Assembly (NCBI RefSeq): GCF_002073975.1
Contig: NZ_CP020384.1
Location: forward strand, 3,100,001 to 3,164,000
Origin: Rhodovulum sp. MB263
Lineage (GTDB): Bacteria > Pseudomonadota > Alphaproteobacteria > Rhodobacterales > Rhodobacteraceae
Direction of reading: 5' to 3'
DNA: 64,000 nucleotides
Shown: in pieces, positions 38,162 to 47,679 of the stretch
How positions within the stretch are numbered: position 1 is the stretch's first letter
Layout of the letters: every line of letters starts with the position of its first letter
Made by a program: the position numbers and the translations under genes
Notes under the pieces: model-generated
Seen by the model: only the letters and a program-made list of their open reading frames with translations
Database searches by the model: none
Told to the model about the DNA's origin: nothing

Positions 38162-39550
38162 ATGGCAAGCTATGATGTGATCGTGATCGGTTCCGGCCCA
38201 GGCGGCTATGTCTGCGCCATCCGCTGCGCGCAGCTTGGCCTGAAAACCGCCTGTGTCGAAGGCCGCGACACGCTGGGCGGCACCTGTCTCAATGTCGGCT
38301 GCATCCCCTCGAAGGCGCTGCTGCATGCCTCGCACCAGCTCCACGAGGCCCAGCATAATTTCGAGAAGATGGGGCTGAAGGGCAAGCCGCCCTCGGTCGA
38401 CTGGACGCAGATGCAGTCCTACAAGGACGAGGTCATCGGCCAGAACACCAAGGGCATCGAATTCCTGTTCAAGAAGAACAAGATCGACTGGCTCAAGGGC
38501 TGGGCCTCGATCCCCGAGGCGGGGCTCGTGAAGGTGGGCGACGAGACCCACAAGGCGAAACACATCGTCATCGCCAGCGGCTCCGAAGCCTCCACCCTGC
38601 CGGGGCTCGAGATCGACGAGAAGGTGATCGTCAGCTCGACCGGCGCGCTGGCGCTGTCCAAGGTCCCGAAGAAGATGATCGTGATCGGCGCCGGCGTGAT
38701 CGGGCTGGAGCTGGGCTCGGTCTATGCGCGCCTCGGGGCCGAGGTGACCGTGCTGGAATATCTCGACCAGATCACCCCGGGCATCGACACCGAGGTGGCG
38801 CGCAGCTTCCGCGCGCTCCTCAAGAAACAGGGCCTGACCATCGTCACCGGCGCCGCCGTGCAATCCGCCGAGGCGCTCAAGACCAAGGCCAAGGTCACCT
38901 ACAAGCTCCGCAAGGACGACAGCGAGCATCAGCTCGATGCCGATGTGGTGCTGGTCGCGACCGGCCGCAAGCCCTTCACCCAGGGCCTCGGGCTCGACGC
39001 GCTGGGTCTCGAGCTGACCAAGCGCGGCCAGATCGCGACCGATGCCCATTACAAGACCTCCGTGGACGGGGTCTATGCCATCGGCGACGTGATCGAGGGC
39101 CCGATGCTCGCCCACAAGGCCGAGGATGAGGGCATGGCGGTCGCCGAGATCCTCGCGGGCCAGGCCGGTCATGTGAATTACGACGTGATCCCGGGCGTGA
39201 TCTACACCCATCCCGAGGTGGCCGCGGTCGGCAAGACCGAGGACCAGCTGAAGGAAGCGGGCCGGGCCTACAAGATCGGCAAGTTCTCCTTCATGGGCAA
39301 CGGCCGCGCCAAGGCCAATTTCGCCGCCGACGGCTTCGTCAAGCTGATCGTGGATGCGGAAACCGACCGCATCCTCGGCGCCCATATCCTGGGGCCCTCG
39401 GCGGGCGATCTGATCCACGAGATCTGCGTCGCGATGGAATTCGGCGCCGCGGCCGAGGATATCGCCCGCACCTGCCACGCCCATCCGACCTATTCCGAGG
39501 CGGTGCGCGAAGCGGCCCTGGCCTGCGGCGACGGTCCGATCCACAGCTGA
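38162..39550 (+). CDS. lpd: Dihydrolipoyl dehydrogenase (E3)
   Basis: A 462-residue flavoprotein that reoxidises dihydrolipoamide of the 2-oxoglutarate (and other 2-oxoacid) dehydrogenase complexes with NAD+. FAD-binding GSGPGG is at 10-15, the redox disulfide [13 protein letters not shown] uses Cys42 and Cys47, the NAD site is [39 protein letters not shown] is the second FAD motif, and the C-terminal active-site dyad is [21 protein letters not shown] provides a strong ribosome site. It closes the suc cluster, with a terminator right after. Confidence 0.97.
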   Translation: MASYDVIVIGSGPGGYVCAIRCAQLGLKTACVEGRDTLGGTCLNVGCIPSKALLHASHQLHEAQHNFEKMGLKGKPPSVDWTQMQSYKDEVIGQNTKGIEFLFKKNKIDWLKGWASIPEAGLVKVGDETHKAKHIVIASGSEASTLPGLEIDEKVIVSSTGALALSKVPKKMIVIGAGVIGLELGSVYARLGAEVTVLEYLDQITPGIDTEVARSFRALLKKQGLTIVTGAAVQSAEALKTKAKVTYKLRKDDSEHQLDADVVLVATGRKPFTQGLGLDALGLELTKRGQIATDAHYKTSVDGVYAIGDVIEGPMLAHKAEDEGMAVAEILAGQAGHVNYDVIPGVIYTHPEVAAVGKTEDQLKEAGRAYKIGKFSFMGNGRAKANFAADGFVKLIVDAETDRILGAHILGPSAGDLIHEICVAMEFGAAAEDIARTCHAHPTYSEAVREAALACGDGPIHS

Positions 39551-39574
39551 CAGGGCAGGCTTCATCCTTCCTGG

Positions 39575-39608
39575 AAAGGGGCGGCGGCCGGATGGCCCCG
39601 CCCCTTTT
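39575..39608 (+). terminator. Rho-independent terminator after lpd
   Basis: Stem AAAGGGGCGG/CCGCCCCTTT with a 13-base loop, followed by TTTTC; it lies 25 bases after the lpd stop and would end the suc operon transcript. Confidence 0.85.
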
Positions 39609-39787
39609 CATGTCCCGCACTCCGCACGGCTTTCGCCGCACGCACCGCCGGGGGATCGAGAAAATTCCGGTCGGGTCGCTCAGTCGTGCCGGGCGTCAGC
39701 ACAAAGACGGCAAGAGCCCCGGGCGCAGGGGCGTCGGTTGCGCTCGGAACCACTGTCCCGACAAAATTGGCAAGACGCCCGGTCAGG

Positions 39788-40438
39788 TCAGGTCGCGAGG
39801 AACCTGAGGCCCTGGGTGACGTCAGTGCGCACCGCCAGCCGCAGCGAGGGCTCGTCGCCCGCCCGGAGAGCGGCCAGAATCATCCGGTGATGCTGCGGCG
39901 GCTCGGTCCGGCCCAGCCGGCCATAGAAGGACCGCATCGTCGGACCGAGCTGCAACCAGACCGTCTCGGCAATGGCCAGCATCGCGGGGGCCTGGGCCCG
40001 CAGGTAAAGCGCGCGGTGGAATTCGAGGTTCTTCTGGATATAGGCCACCGCATCCCCGCGCATGACCACCTCGCCGATCTCGGCATTGATCTTCTGCATC
40101 CGCTCGATCAGGGCGAAATGGGCCCGCGGCAGGGCCCGACTTGCCAGTTCGGGCTCGAGCAGGCCACGCAGCGAGGCCAGTTCCTCCAGACGCTCGTTCG
40201 AAAGTTCCGGCGTCGAGACCCGCCCCGAGGAGGACAGCGTCAGCGCGCCCTCTGCCACGAGCCGCCGCACCGCCTCCCGCGCGGGCGTCATCGACACGCC
40301 AAAGCTCTTGCCGATCCCGCGCAGCGTCAGCGCGGCGCCCGGGGCCAGCTCGCCATGCATGATCTGCGTCCGCAGCGTCCGGTAAAGCCGCTCATGTGTC
40401 GCAGATACGGTCTCACCGGATCGGGTCTGGATCAGCAT
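39788..40438 (-). CDS. GntR family transcriptional regulator (FCD/FadR type)
   Basis: A 216-residue regulator with an N-terminal winged helix (LYRTLRTQIMHGELAPGAAL, then LRGIGKSFGVSMTPAREAVR and RLVAEGAL) and a C-terminal all-helical FCD ligand domain (NLEFHRALYLRAQ, and HHRMILAALRAGDEPSLRLA). FCD domains bind organic acids through a metal site. It is convergent with lpd and adjacent to the suc cluster, so it may sense a carboxylate, but direct control of suc genes is only a hypothesis. Confidence 0.92.
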   Translation of the reverse strand: MLIQTRSGETVSATHERLYRTLRTQIMHGELAPGAALTLRGIGKSFGVSMTPAREAVRRLVAEGALTLSSSGRVSTPELSNERLEELASLRGLLEPELASRALPRAHFALIERMQKINAEIGEVVMRGDAVAYIQKNLEFHRALYLRAQAPAMLAIAETVWLQLGPTMRSFYGRLGRTEPPQHHRMILAALRAGDEPSLRLAVRTDVTQGLRFLAT

Positions 40439-40471
40439 GGCGCGGATAGTGCGACCGCACGGGGGCGGCCG

Positions 40472-41164
40472 TCAATCACCGAAACGCACACGGTGCAGGG
40501 CAGCACCATTAGCCCTCAGCCAGGCCCGCGGCGCCTCGTAGCCCGGCATCAGCCCCCCGACCACCGACCAGAACCTGCTGGAATGGTTCATCTCGACCAG
40601 ATGCGCGACTTCATGGGCCGCGACATAGTCCAGCACCTCGGGCGGGGCCATGATCAGGCGCCAGGCGAACATCAGGTCGCCGCGCGACGAACAGGACCCC
40701 CAGCGCGACCGCGCCTCCCTGACCGTGAGCCGGCGGTAGCTGATCCCCAGCGCGGCCGCATGGCCGTCGGCCGCCGCCGCCAGCCGCGCCCGCGCCCGGA
40801 TCTTGAGAAAGGCCAGCACCCGGGGCGGCACTTCTTCGGCAGATCCGGGCACCGCCAGTTCGCCCTCGCGCATCTGCGGAATCCGTCCGGTCCCCGGCAC
40901 GAGCGGCAGAGCGCGGCCCTCATAGGGCACCGTACCGCCGGCCCGGACCACATGACCTTCGGGTCGCGCCGAAAGGTGGCGCCGGATCCAGGCCTCCTTC
41001 TCGCGAACGAAGGCCAGCCCCTCGGCTTCGGGGGCGCGCTGGGGCAATGTCAGCGTCACGCGCCCGTCAAGCTGCGACACCCGCAGCGAATAGCGCCGCG
41101 CGCGTGCCGAGCGGCGCAGCGTGACCTCGAGCGGCGGATCGCCGGGAATGCGGATGATGCTCAT
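40472..41164 (-). CDS. YgjP-like metal-dependent hydrolase (DUF45/M48-like)
   Basis: A 230-residue protein of the YgjP/DUF45 family. The zinc-protease motif HEVAHLVEMNHSSRFW is preceded by the family signature SRWGSCSSRGDLMFAWRLIM. The N-terminal half has RYSLRVSQLDGRVTLTLPQR. The ATG at 41164 (MSIIRIPGD) is preferred over an in-frame extension to 41215 because GAGGCAGAG precedes it. Function in bacteria is poorly defined. It is divergent from the FYDLN gene. Confidence 0.9.
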   Translation of the reverse strand: MSIIRIPGDPPLEVTLRRSARARRYSLRVSQLDGRVTLTLPQRAPEAEGLAFVREKEAWIRRHLSARPEGHVVRAGGTVPYEGRALPLVPGTGRIPQMREGELAVPGSAEEVPPRVLAFLKIRARARLAAAADGHAAALGISYRRLTVREARSRWGSCSSRGDLMFAWRLIMAPPEVLDYVAAHEVAHLVEMNHSSRFWSVVGGLMPGYEAPRAWLRANGAALHRVRFGD

Positions 41165-41277
41165 CTCTGCCTCGTGTTTTGCCCGGAGCATAACAGCCGA
41201 AAAGGGCTTTGACACGTAGGGGGACTTGTGGCACGTGGCTGCAACCGCAAAGCCGTGACCCCTGCGAGAGGATACCC

Positions 41278-41616
41278 ATGCCCAAAGAAGAATGGGGCGT
41301 TAAGCGCGTTTGCCCGCACTGCTCGACCCGATTTTACGATCTTCAGCGCGACCCGATGACCTGCCCGTCCTGCGGCCACAGCTTCTCGCTGGACAGCCTC
41401 ACCCAGGGCAAGCACCGGCCGCTCATCGCCGAGAAGACGGCCCCCGCCAAGGCGCGGAACGATGAGGATCTGGACAACGATGACGCCATCATCGACGATG
41501 ACGATGACGGCAATGATGTCGATCTCGGCGACGACGTGCTGGAGGACGATGACGACGACAACGTCTCGCTTGACGACATCGCCGACATGTCCTCCGAGGA
41601 TGACGACGAGACCTGA
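41278..41616 (+). CDS. FYDLN acid domain protein (TIGR02300 family)
   Basis: A 112-residue protein with an N-terminal zinc-ribbon-like region (cysteines at 12, 15, 29 and 32, with FYDLQRDP between them) and a C-terminal half made almost entirely of Asp and Glu. This exact architecture defines the alphaproteobacterial TIGR02300/FYDLN acid family, which supports the taxonomic placement. Function unknown; the acidic tail suggests interaction with basic proteins or nucleic-acid mimicry. Confidence 0.94.
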   Translation: MPKEEWGVKRVCPHCSTRFYDLQRDPMTCPSCGHSFSLDSLTQGKHRPLIAEKTAPAKARNDEDLDNDDAIIDDDDDGNDVDLGDDVLEDDDDDNVSLDDIADMSSEDDDET

Positions 41617-41702
41617 CTTTTCGGCCGGGCGGCCCTGATGTCCCGCCCGGCCCCGTCCCGGGCCAGGGATCCACGCCTGGGTCCCTTTTCCACCCTACCG
41701 GC

Positions 41703-41728
41703 ACCGTTCCTCTCGGAGCGGTTTTTTT
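41703..41728 (+). terminator. Rho-independent terminator after the FYDLN gene
   Basis: Stem ACCGTTCC/GGAGCGGT (one G-U pair) with a short loop, followed by a run of seven T. Confidence 0.85.
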
Positions 41729-41858
41729 GCATGTACCGCAGGCAGACCTTAACTCCTTGCTTCGGTAAGGTTTTTACCAATGCGGGGGGGTGAGCTTTTG
41801 CGGCACCGGACATCGACCAAAAAAATCGCTATGCCCCATCCCTTCTGCATTTTTCTGC

Positions 41859-41885
41859 TTGATCTCCCTTCCCCGCTTCCATAAT
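41859..41885 (+). promoter_or_regulatory. Weak promoter candidate for tRNA-Ala
   Basis: TTGATC (41859-41864) and CATAAT (41880-41885) are only 15 bases apart, shorter than ideal, and the tRNA begins 35 bases later. The tRNA needs a promoter in this 190-base gap and this is the best pair I see. Confidence 0.3.
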
Positions 41886-41919
41886 AAGCGCGGGCGGGCC
41901 GGAAGGGCCGCAAACAGAT

Positions 41920-41995
<76 letters not shown>

Positions 41996-41998
41996 AAA

Positions 41999-42733
41999 AC
42001 ACGTTGAAAAGCACCAGATAGGTCTGCCTTTCTTGTCAGAGGATTTGCCTCTGTCGTGCAGACGGGTGCTGTTTTCCCTACGGAAATCCATGCTGCTTTG
42101 ATCCGCGCCTTTGGGCGTGTTGATCCCGTCGCAGCCCTTCCCCCCTTCACAATTGAGGATGGCCCATGAGCGACCATTTCTTCATCGTGACGGGCGGCCC
42201 CGGTGCGGGCAAGACCAGCCTGATCACCGAGCTCTCCCGCTGCGGCTTTCACACGATCCCCGAATCCGGCCGCGCGATCATCCGCGAGGAGATCCAGAGC
42301 GGCGGAGACGCCCTCCCCTGGGCGGACCGCATGGCCTATGCCGAACGGATGCTTGAACGCGACCTCCGCGCCTACGAGGACGCTCAGGCCATCTCAGGCC
42401 CCGTAATCTTCGACCGGGGCATTCCCGACATCATGGGTTACCTGACCCTCTGCAGCTTTCCCATGCCGCCCCCGTCGCCGCAGCAGCCAAGGCCGCCCGC
42501 TACAACGCGCGCGTCTTCCTAGCGCCATTTTGGGATGAGATCTTCACGCAAGACACCGAACGCAAGCAGACCCGCGCCGAAGCCGAAGCGACCTGCGCCG
42601 TCATGCGGGAGACCTACACCGCGCTCGGATACCAAATCACAGAACTGCCGCGCGCCGACATTGCAACACGTGCCGGCTTTGTCTGTAAGCAACTGGCAAA
42701 TTGACCGTCATCTCTAGAGGCAGTGGCGAAACT
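41999..42733 (+). repeat. Left copy of the island-flanking duplicated segment
   Basis: From ACACGTTGAAAAGCA onward this segment is a diverged direct copy of 62460-63194. It covers a leader of about 165 bases, the small ATPase gene and its downstream region. The homology continues after the IS insertion (from 44007 to about 44130, matching up to about 63310). The tRNA-Ala itself is not part of the duplication. Confidence 0.9.
42166..42704 (+). pseudogene. AAA/NadR-like ATPase, frameshifted copy
   Basis: Counterpart of the intact 179-codon gene at 62626. Walker A GGPGAGKTSLITELS is present and the first about 100 codons align well, ending in the DRGIPDIMGYLTLC region. Near 42470 the sequence CCGCCCCCGTCG lacks one base relative to CCGCCCCACGTCG in the other copy, so the frame shifts and stops at 42522. 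The rest (ARYNARVFLAPFWDEIFTQD and on to 42704) remains readable in another frame. The gene is dead and lies just upstream of an IS insertion. Confidence 0.9.
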
Positions 42734-42772
42734 TGAGCTACTCCCCATCGGTTGGACAGTATCTGGCGTAAT

Positions 42773-43624
42773 TTAAGCTACTCTTTGCACCTGCTGATCG
42801 GGTTTGTTGATATCATTTCTCTGCCAATAAACCAGCGCCGGTGGCTTGCCGCCGAGGGCTGAGTGAGGACGCTGGTGGTTGTAGAAGGTCATCCATTTCC
42901 GGATAGCCCCTTTCGTCTCTGATCCGGTCTCCCAGGCATGCAGGTAGACGCATTCGTATTTCAGGGTTCGCCACAGCCGCTCGATGAAGATGTTGTCGAG
43001 GAATCGGCCTTTCCCATCCATCGAGATGCGCACACCGGATCGGCGGAGCCGGTCGGTCCAGGCGCAGGACGTGAACTGGCTGCCCTGATCCGTGTTCATG
43101 ATCTCGGGCGGGCCGAACTTGTGGATGGCCTCGCTCAGTGCTTCGACGCAGAAGTCGGCCTCCAGGGTGTTCGAGATCCGCCAGGATAGAACCTTGCGCG
43201 TGTGCCAGTCCATGATCGCTATGAGGTATAGGAACCCGCGGCGCATGGGCAGGTAGGTGATGTCCGAGCACCAGACCTGGTTCGGACGATCCACGTGCAG
43301 CCCTTTCAGAAGGTAAGGATAGGTCTTGTGTCCTTTCGCCGGCCTGCTCGTGTTGGGCTTCTGGTAAATCGGCATCAGCCCCATGAGGCGCATTAGCCGG
43401 CGTATTCGCTTCTCGTTCACGAGATGCCCGTCATTGCGCAGGTGCCAGGTCATCTGGCGGACACCGAAGAACGGCGTCTCCAGGAACTGCTCGTCGATCT
43501 GCCGCATCAGGCCGAGGTTCTGTGCGGTCTCTCCCTTCGGCTCGTAGTAATAGGACGAGCGCGCAATCGACAGCAGCCTGCACTGCTGACCGATGGACAG
43601 CTGAGGATGGTCAGGCTCGATCAT
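42773..43624 (-). CDS. IS3-family transposase OrfB (intact)
   Basis: A 283-residue DDE transposase subunit starting MIEPDHPQLSIGQQ. It has an N-terminal HTH_21-like region (LMRQIDEQFLETPFFGVRQM), then the rve integrase core with Asp in VWCSDITYLP, Asp in MNTDQGSQFT and Glu in FIERLWRTLKYE. It is read either alone or as an OrfAB fusion after -1 slippage in OrfA. Unlike copy 1, codon 49 is GAG, so this copy could mobilise both. Confidence 0.95.
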   Translation of the reverse strand: MIEPDHPQLSIGQQCRLLSIARSSYYYEPKGETAQNLGLMRQIDEQFLETPFFGVRQMTWHLRNDGHLVNEKRIRRLMRLMGLMPIYQKPNTSRPAKGHKTYPYLLKGLHVDRPNQVWCSDITYLPMRRGFLYLIAIMDWHTRKVLSWRISNTLEADFCVEALSEAIHKFGPPEIMNTDQGSQFTSCAWTDRLRRSGVRISMDGKGRFLDNIFIERLWRTLKYECVYLHAWETGSETKGAIRKWMTFYNHQRPHSALGGKPPALVYWQRNDINKPDQQVQRVA

Positions 43625-43632
43625 ACCGCGCC

Positions 43633-43926
43633 TCACTTCCCGCCCCAGGGCTTCAGCTTTCGTTCCAAAAAAGAGTTGGCCACCGCCAGCTCCCCGATCT
43701 TGGCGTGGAGCTCCTTCACCTGCTCCTCGTCGATCTCGGGTCTCTTGCGGCCACCGCGCTCGAACACGCCGGACGCGCCTTCGAGCAGGGCGCGCTTCCA
43801 TTGATGGATCATCGTCGGATGCACTCCGAACCGGCTCGCCAGCTCGGCCGCCGTCTCTTCACCCTTCAGGGCTTCCAGCGCGACCTTCGCCTTGAACTCA
43901 GGCGCGTGCTGCTTGCGTTTCGACAT
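43633..43926 (-). CDS. IS3-family transposase OrfA
   Basis: A 97-residue OrfA identical in sequence to the one at 6230: HTH (FKAKVALEALKGEETAAELA) and coiled-coil segment, with the TTTTTTG slippage candidate close to its end. It supplies DNA-binding specificity for the terminal repeats. Confidence 0.95.
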   Translation of the reverse strand: MSKRKQHAPEFKAKVALEALKGEETAAELASRFGVHPTMIHQWKRALLEGASGVFERGGRKRPEIDEEQVKELHAKIGELAVANSFLERKLKPWGGK

Positions 43927-44188
43927 CTCTGATCTCCTTCTCGTCGAAGATCAGCAGACTGCAAATCGTAGCTTACGTCACTGTCCGAATTTCGGGGGGT
44001 AGCTCAACTGCTGAAGCAGACAAACCGCATGTCCCCTCCAGCCTCCCGCTGCCTGACACTCACGGCCCATTCCTGCCGTTCGTCGTGTCATCCACCTACA
44101 ACGCTGCTTCACTGAACCGGACATTGATGCTGGCGCAGCGCATCGAAACTCTGAATCGCCTTCAAACGGACCGCTCTGCCCCGAGCTA

Positions 44189-45020
44189 GGGTCAGGACTC
44201 ATAACCAGTAGATGACGGTCGCAGCGAGCGCGATGGCCGAGAGGAAGACTTTCGGACATCGATCATAGCGGGTGGCAACTCGGCGCCAGTCCTTGATGCG
44301 TCCGAACATGATCTCGATGCGGTGGCGGCGCCGGTATCGGCGCTTGTCGTACTTGACCGGGGCCGTACGCGACTTGCGCGGCGGAATGCAGGCGCGAATT
44401 TTGCTGTCCGACAACGCGTTACGGAACCAGTCGGCATCGTATCCGCGGTCGGCGATCAGCCAGTCCGCCTGAGGCAGCTGGCTCTGTAGCGCGAGTGCGC
44501 CCTTGTAGTCGCTGACCTGGCCGGCGGTGACGAAGAGGCGGACAGGGCGGCCCTCGCGGTCGGTGACGGCATGCAGTTTTGTGTTCATGCCGCCCTTCGT
44601 GCGGCCGATCAGGCGGCCACGCCCCCCTTTTGAGCCCGCAGGCTCGAGGCCGTACGGTGCGCCTTCAGATAGGTCGCGTCGATCATGATCGTCCGGCAAT
44701 CGGCCTGCTCGGCGGCAAGCCCCTCCATGATCCGCGCGAACACGCCCATGCGGCTCCACCTGATCCAGCGATTATAGAGCGTCTCGTGCGGACCGTATTC
44801 GCGGGGCGCGTCCCGCCAGCGCAACCCGTTGCGATTGATGAAGATAATTCCGCTGAGGACGCGTTTGTCGTCCACGCGAGGGCGCCCATGGGGCTTCGGA
44901 AAGTAGGGGCGCAGCCGCTCCATCTGCGCCTCGGTCAGCCAGAAAAGATCGCTCATCGTCAGCCTCCTTCGAGCGGAGGCTGAATCACGCGAAGCCGTGC
45001 TGATCAATGGGTCCTGAGCC
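44189..45020 (-). mobile_element. IS5-family insertion sequence (IS427-like)
   Basis: An 832-bp element. The ends GGGTCAGGACTCATAA (left) and, read inward, GGCTCAGGACCCATTG (right) are imperfect inverted repeats, flanked by TA on both sides (44187-44188 and 45021-45022), the usual dinucleotide target duplication of this group. It encodes one transposase in two overlapping frames. It landed close to the end of the left duplicated segment. Confidence 0.88.
44199..44956 (-). CDS. IS5-family transposase (two frames, likely programmed -1 shift)
   Basis: The first frame (44956 to 44609) encodes the N-terminal part: MSDLFWLTEAQMERLRPYFP, LRWRDAPREYGPHETLYNRW and TIMIDATYLKAHRTA, with the first catalytic Asp. 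The second frame continues to 44199 with GGMNTKLHAVTDREGRPVRL, LIADRGYDADWFRNAL (second Asp) and RRYRRRHRIEIMFGRIKDWR (Glu). The frames overlap at AAAAGGGGGG near 44626-44635, a typical slippage site; a -1 shift joins AQKGG to RGRLIGRTKGG. This arrangement is known for the IS427 group, so it is probably functional rather than broken. Confidence 0.88.
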
Positions 45021-45205
45021 TAATAGGTCAGCACCTTTCTCTTGTCATTCAGCGAAACTGACGTATCTTCTTTGACAGGCGCTGCTCGCGCCTCCCCCCT
45101 CCGTTGGGAAAGCACACTTCATGCAGAGCACTCTGATCATCGAACCATCCGTTCGAGCACACATGAGGAGGGGTTGTGTAATTCGCTCGACCAGGAGGGT
45201 TTCGA

Positions 45206-45643
45206 ATGAACCGACCAACTACGCCTATCTATGTTCTAAAGCGCCGTGCCAAGGAGCTATCCCGCGAACGCGGCATCCCGCTCCATGAGGCGCAAAAGCA
45301 GATCGCCAAACAGGAGGGCTTCGCGAGTTGGAGCTTGCTTGTCTCTCGCCCGACGGCGGCGTCAGTCGATACCAAGATCACGTCGCTTCCTGTCTCGCCT
45401 GCTGATCGAGCGGAAGCTATCGAGATCGCCAATTTTACCTTCGAGAAAGTCTTCGACCGGATCGAGCCGGACAATCCCACCGCGACGCGGGCTTTGTGGG
45501 ATGCGGAAGACTATGTTGATAACAGATGGCTGGACGAGGGTATGCTGCCCATCGACCGAGATTATGCCCTGTCTTTGATCGAGGCGTTCCTTGTGCATCA
45601 CGTAGTCGACCTTGCGGTGCAAGCCGACAAGAAGAGCGCATAA
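45206..45643 (+). CDS. Hypothetical protein with glyoxalase-related N-terminal module
   Basis: A 145-residue soluble protein. Residues about 9-47 (YVLKRRAKELSRERGIPLHE, AQKQIAKQEGFASWSLLVS) match the small helical module also found in the gene at 4105 (PF20066-like). The rest is helical and acidic with FTFEKVFDRIEPDNPTATRA. GGAGGG precedes the ATG. It opens the cargo region just after the IS5-family element. Function unknown. Resemblance of the module to DNA-binding antitoxin heads is only a thought. Confidence 0.75.
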   Translation: MNRPTTPIYVLKRRAKELSRERGIPLHEAQKQIAKQEGFASWSLLVSRPTAASVDTKITSLPVSPADRAEAIEIANFTFEKVFDRIEPDNPTATRALWDAEDYVDNRWLDEGMLPIDRDYALSLIEAFLVHHVVDLAVQADKKSA

Positions 45644-45927
45644 ATCACGAAACCGATTCCGTACCCGGCAATTCCTCTGCTGGGTACGGTGCGCTTTCCA
45701 ATCGGCCCATTCCCGACATTCGCCAACCAATAATTAATGCGGCGGCAGCAGCACGCACTGCCATCATTCGCCGCGAGTGCGAAACCCGATGGCTTTTGGA
45801 GATCTGCAGTGCAAGACAAAACTGTCATGTCCTCGAGCAGAACCTACTGTCGCTTTGCGGTCCGGCAAACCATTTGTGATTTGCAAAAGTAGCATTTCTA
45901 CTGGTTTCTTCTTTCTTGCCAGTATTC

Positions 45928-47676
45928 TCAGTTCATGCTTTGGCGTCGCCATGAGCGGATCGCGTTGGACGTGTCGGATTTAGGCTCGACCTCATTCCAA
46001 CGATCCCAGAAGGCAACAGTTTGGCTGTCAGGCTTCATCTTGGGTTCGGCTATGCGCACGCGTGTCGGCAGAAGGCTCGCGTCGCCGACGACCAGCGCTT
46101 CTCCGATGTCCAAGACAGGCAATAGGTCACCAAAACTTCCAAGACTGTCAGGAAGGAGGCGTTTTATCACGCTCTGATCGTCGCTGTTGGTCAAACGCAT
46201 GGCAACAACATTGTTGCACTGGCTCAGAACAGTTCGATTTACTTCGGATGGTCGCTGGCTGATAACCACAAGCCCTATGCCATATTTCCTGCCTTCTTTT
46301 GCGATCCGCTCAAAAATCTCAACAGCGACCGCGTCAGAACTGTCGGCATTCAGCCGTTCTGGTATGTACAGATGAGCCTCATCACACATGATTGCGATAG
46401 GATGCCGCTGGTCAGATTTCGTCCAGAGGCTCGTAGAGAAAACAATTTGAGCCAAGAGGCTCACCATCAAGGGCAGTACGTCAGATGGCACTTCTGAAAA
46501 GTCTATAATCTTGATGCCGCCTTCATTGCCATCCTGAGCCCCGCGACCGGTTGAAATGGCATGAACCATTCGTTCCAGCCACTCCATGTCCATGCATTCG
46601 TTGGGAGGCTGAAACAGGAATGCCAGACGACGATCATGCCTTTTTGCTTCTAGGCGACCGATCAACCTGCTCAGCTTGCCATGATAGGGACCCTGCTTTT
46701 CGCCCCTCGCGCCTGGCACCATTTCTTCATCTAGGTCTTTGAGGTTCTGCAGCACTGAATTGATGTCGAAAGGCACCGGGCTGTCGATTGTGAAATTCTC
46801 CAATATTTCTTCATGCTTGACCGGATCTAGGGTGCCCTTTTTCGCGTCGACGATAGTGCGCGTCATAATCATCGATTGGTTTGGTGCGTTCTGGTCACTG
46901 CGGTCCACGAACATGGACACCAGCGCCTCATAGCCCAACAACCAGTATGGCAGATGCAATACCCCGTCATCCAAGCCGCGCTTGTGCTCGATGTCTGAAG
47001 GCCCCGCAATCCTCAGGTGCTTGAACGCCTCGCCTTTCAGCGGTCGATACTCACCATGGATATCGAACAAGACCACATTCGCCTGTGGCAATTCCGCGAT
47101 CTGATCCAGCAATCGAGCCGTAGTCCAGGACTTGCCCGATCCAGTACTCCCGACGATCACGGCATGTCGTTGGAAGAGCTTGTTGCCATTCAGATAAGCT
47201 ACAGCTTCGTCATCCAACGTGAAGTTTCCCAAAGACAGCTTTGGGCCGTCCGTTTTCACATTGGAAATGACCTGCATGAAATTGGTGAGGCGTTCACCCT
47301 CCAGAGAGAAGCAATTGGCGTCGATTTCCGGCACGGTTTCTAAGGTTCGGCGAAAAACGTTCTGTTCGAGTCCAACCTTGTCGAGCAAGGTGCCGATAAG
47401 TGTGATCTTGACGAGGTTGTTCTCGTTCGGGATCAACTCCAGGTCGGTCAATTCCGCCTCTTCCAAATCGCGGTTGTCGGGTTTCCTGGTGATCCGCACC
47501 ACCACACCAATCAAGTGTTGCCCGGGCTTGCTGCTCTGGAGAACCACCAAACGGTTTACCTGCAGCCGCTTGAGCCTCTCGAGGTCGTCGACGCGGATCG
47601 TTGCTGCAGCGGTATCTACTGATATCACGCTGCCGAGGGCTTCATTGTCTGCGAAATCGAAAATGGACATGTGCAT
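45928..47676 (-). CDS. herA: HerA-type hexameric ATPase/helicase (SIR2-HerA defence partner)
   Basis: A 582-residue HerA/FtsK-superfamily ATPase: N-terminal HAS-barrel-like beta domain (residues 1-100), Walker A GSTGSGKSW (about 176-184) and Walker B IAIMCDEAHLYIPE. Next come GIGLVVISQRPSEVNRTVLS (sensor region) and a C-terminal segment QSVIKRLLPDSLGSFGDLLP. The start lies three bases after the stop of the upstream SIR2 gene, so the two form an operon. In described SIR2-HerA systems the HerA hexamer assembles with an NAD+-depleting SIR2 effector and protects against phage. Here the effector gene carries a stop codon. Confidence 0.92.
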   Translation of the reverse strand: MHMSIFDFADNEALGSVISVDTAAATIRVDDLERLKRLQVNRLVVLQSSKPGQHLIGVVVRITRKPDNRDLEEAELTDLELIPNENNLVKITLIGTLLDKVGLEQNVFRRTLETVPEIDANCFSLEGERLTNFMQVISNVKTDGPKLSLGNFTLDDEAVAYLNGNKLFQRHAVIVGSTGSGKSWTTARLLDQIAELPQANVVLFDIHGEYRPLKGEAFKHLRIAGPSDIEHKRGLDDGVLHLPYWLLGYEALVSMFVDRSDQNAPNQSMIMTRTIVDAKKGTLDPVKHEEILENFTIDSPVPFDINSVLQNLKDLDEEMVPGARGEKQGPYHGKLSRLIGRLEAKRHDRRLAFLFQPPNECMDMEWLERMVHAISTGRGAQDGNEGGIKIIDFSEVPSDVLPLMVSLLAQIVFSTSLWTKSDQRHPIAIMCDEAHLYIPERLNADSSDAVAVEIFERIAKEGRKYGIGLVVISQRPSEVNRTVLSQCNNVVAMRLTNSDDQSVIKRLLPDSLGSFGDLLPVLDIGEALVVGDASLLPTRVRIAEPKMKPDSQTVAFWDRWNEVEPKSDTSNAIRSWRRQSMN

Positions 47677-47679
47677 TAC

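Larger units (their letters stand above)
42734..44006 (-). mobile_element. IS3-family insertion sequence, copy 2 (intact)
   Basis: The same 1273-bp element as at 6150-7422, on the opposite strand, with both inverted repeats and full orfA and orfB. It is flanked by a perfect 3-bp target duplication ACT (42731-42733 and 44007-44009). Removing the element restores a sequence collinear with the second copy of the duplicated segment near 63190, which fixes the insertion point exactly. Confidence 0.97.

Noticed and set aside
44199-44956. IS5-family transposase as a frameshifted pseudogene
   Set aside because: The frames overlap at AAAAGGGGGG as in IS427-group elements with programmed slippage, and all catalytic motifs are present.
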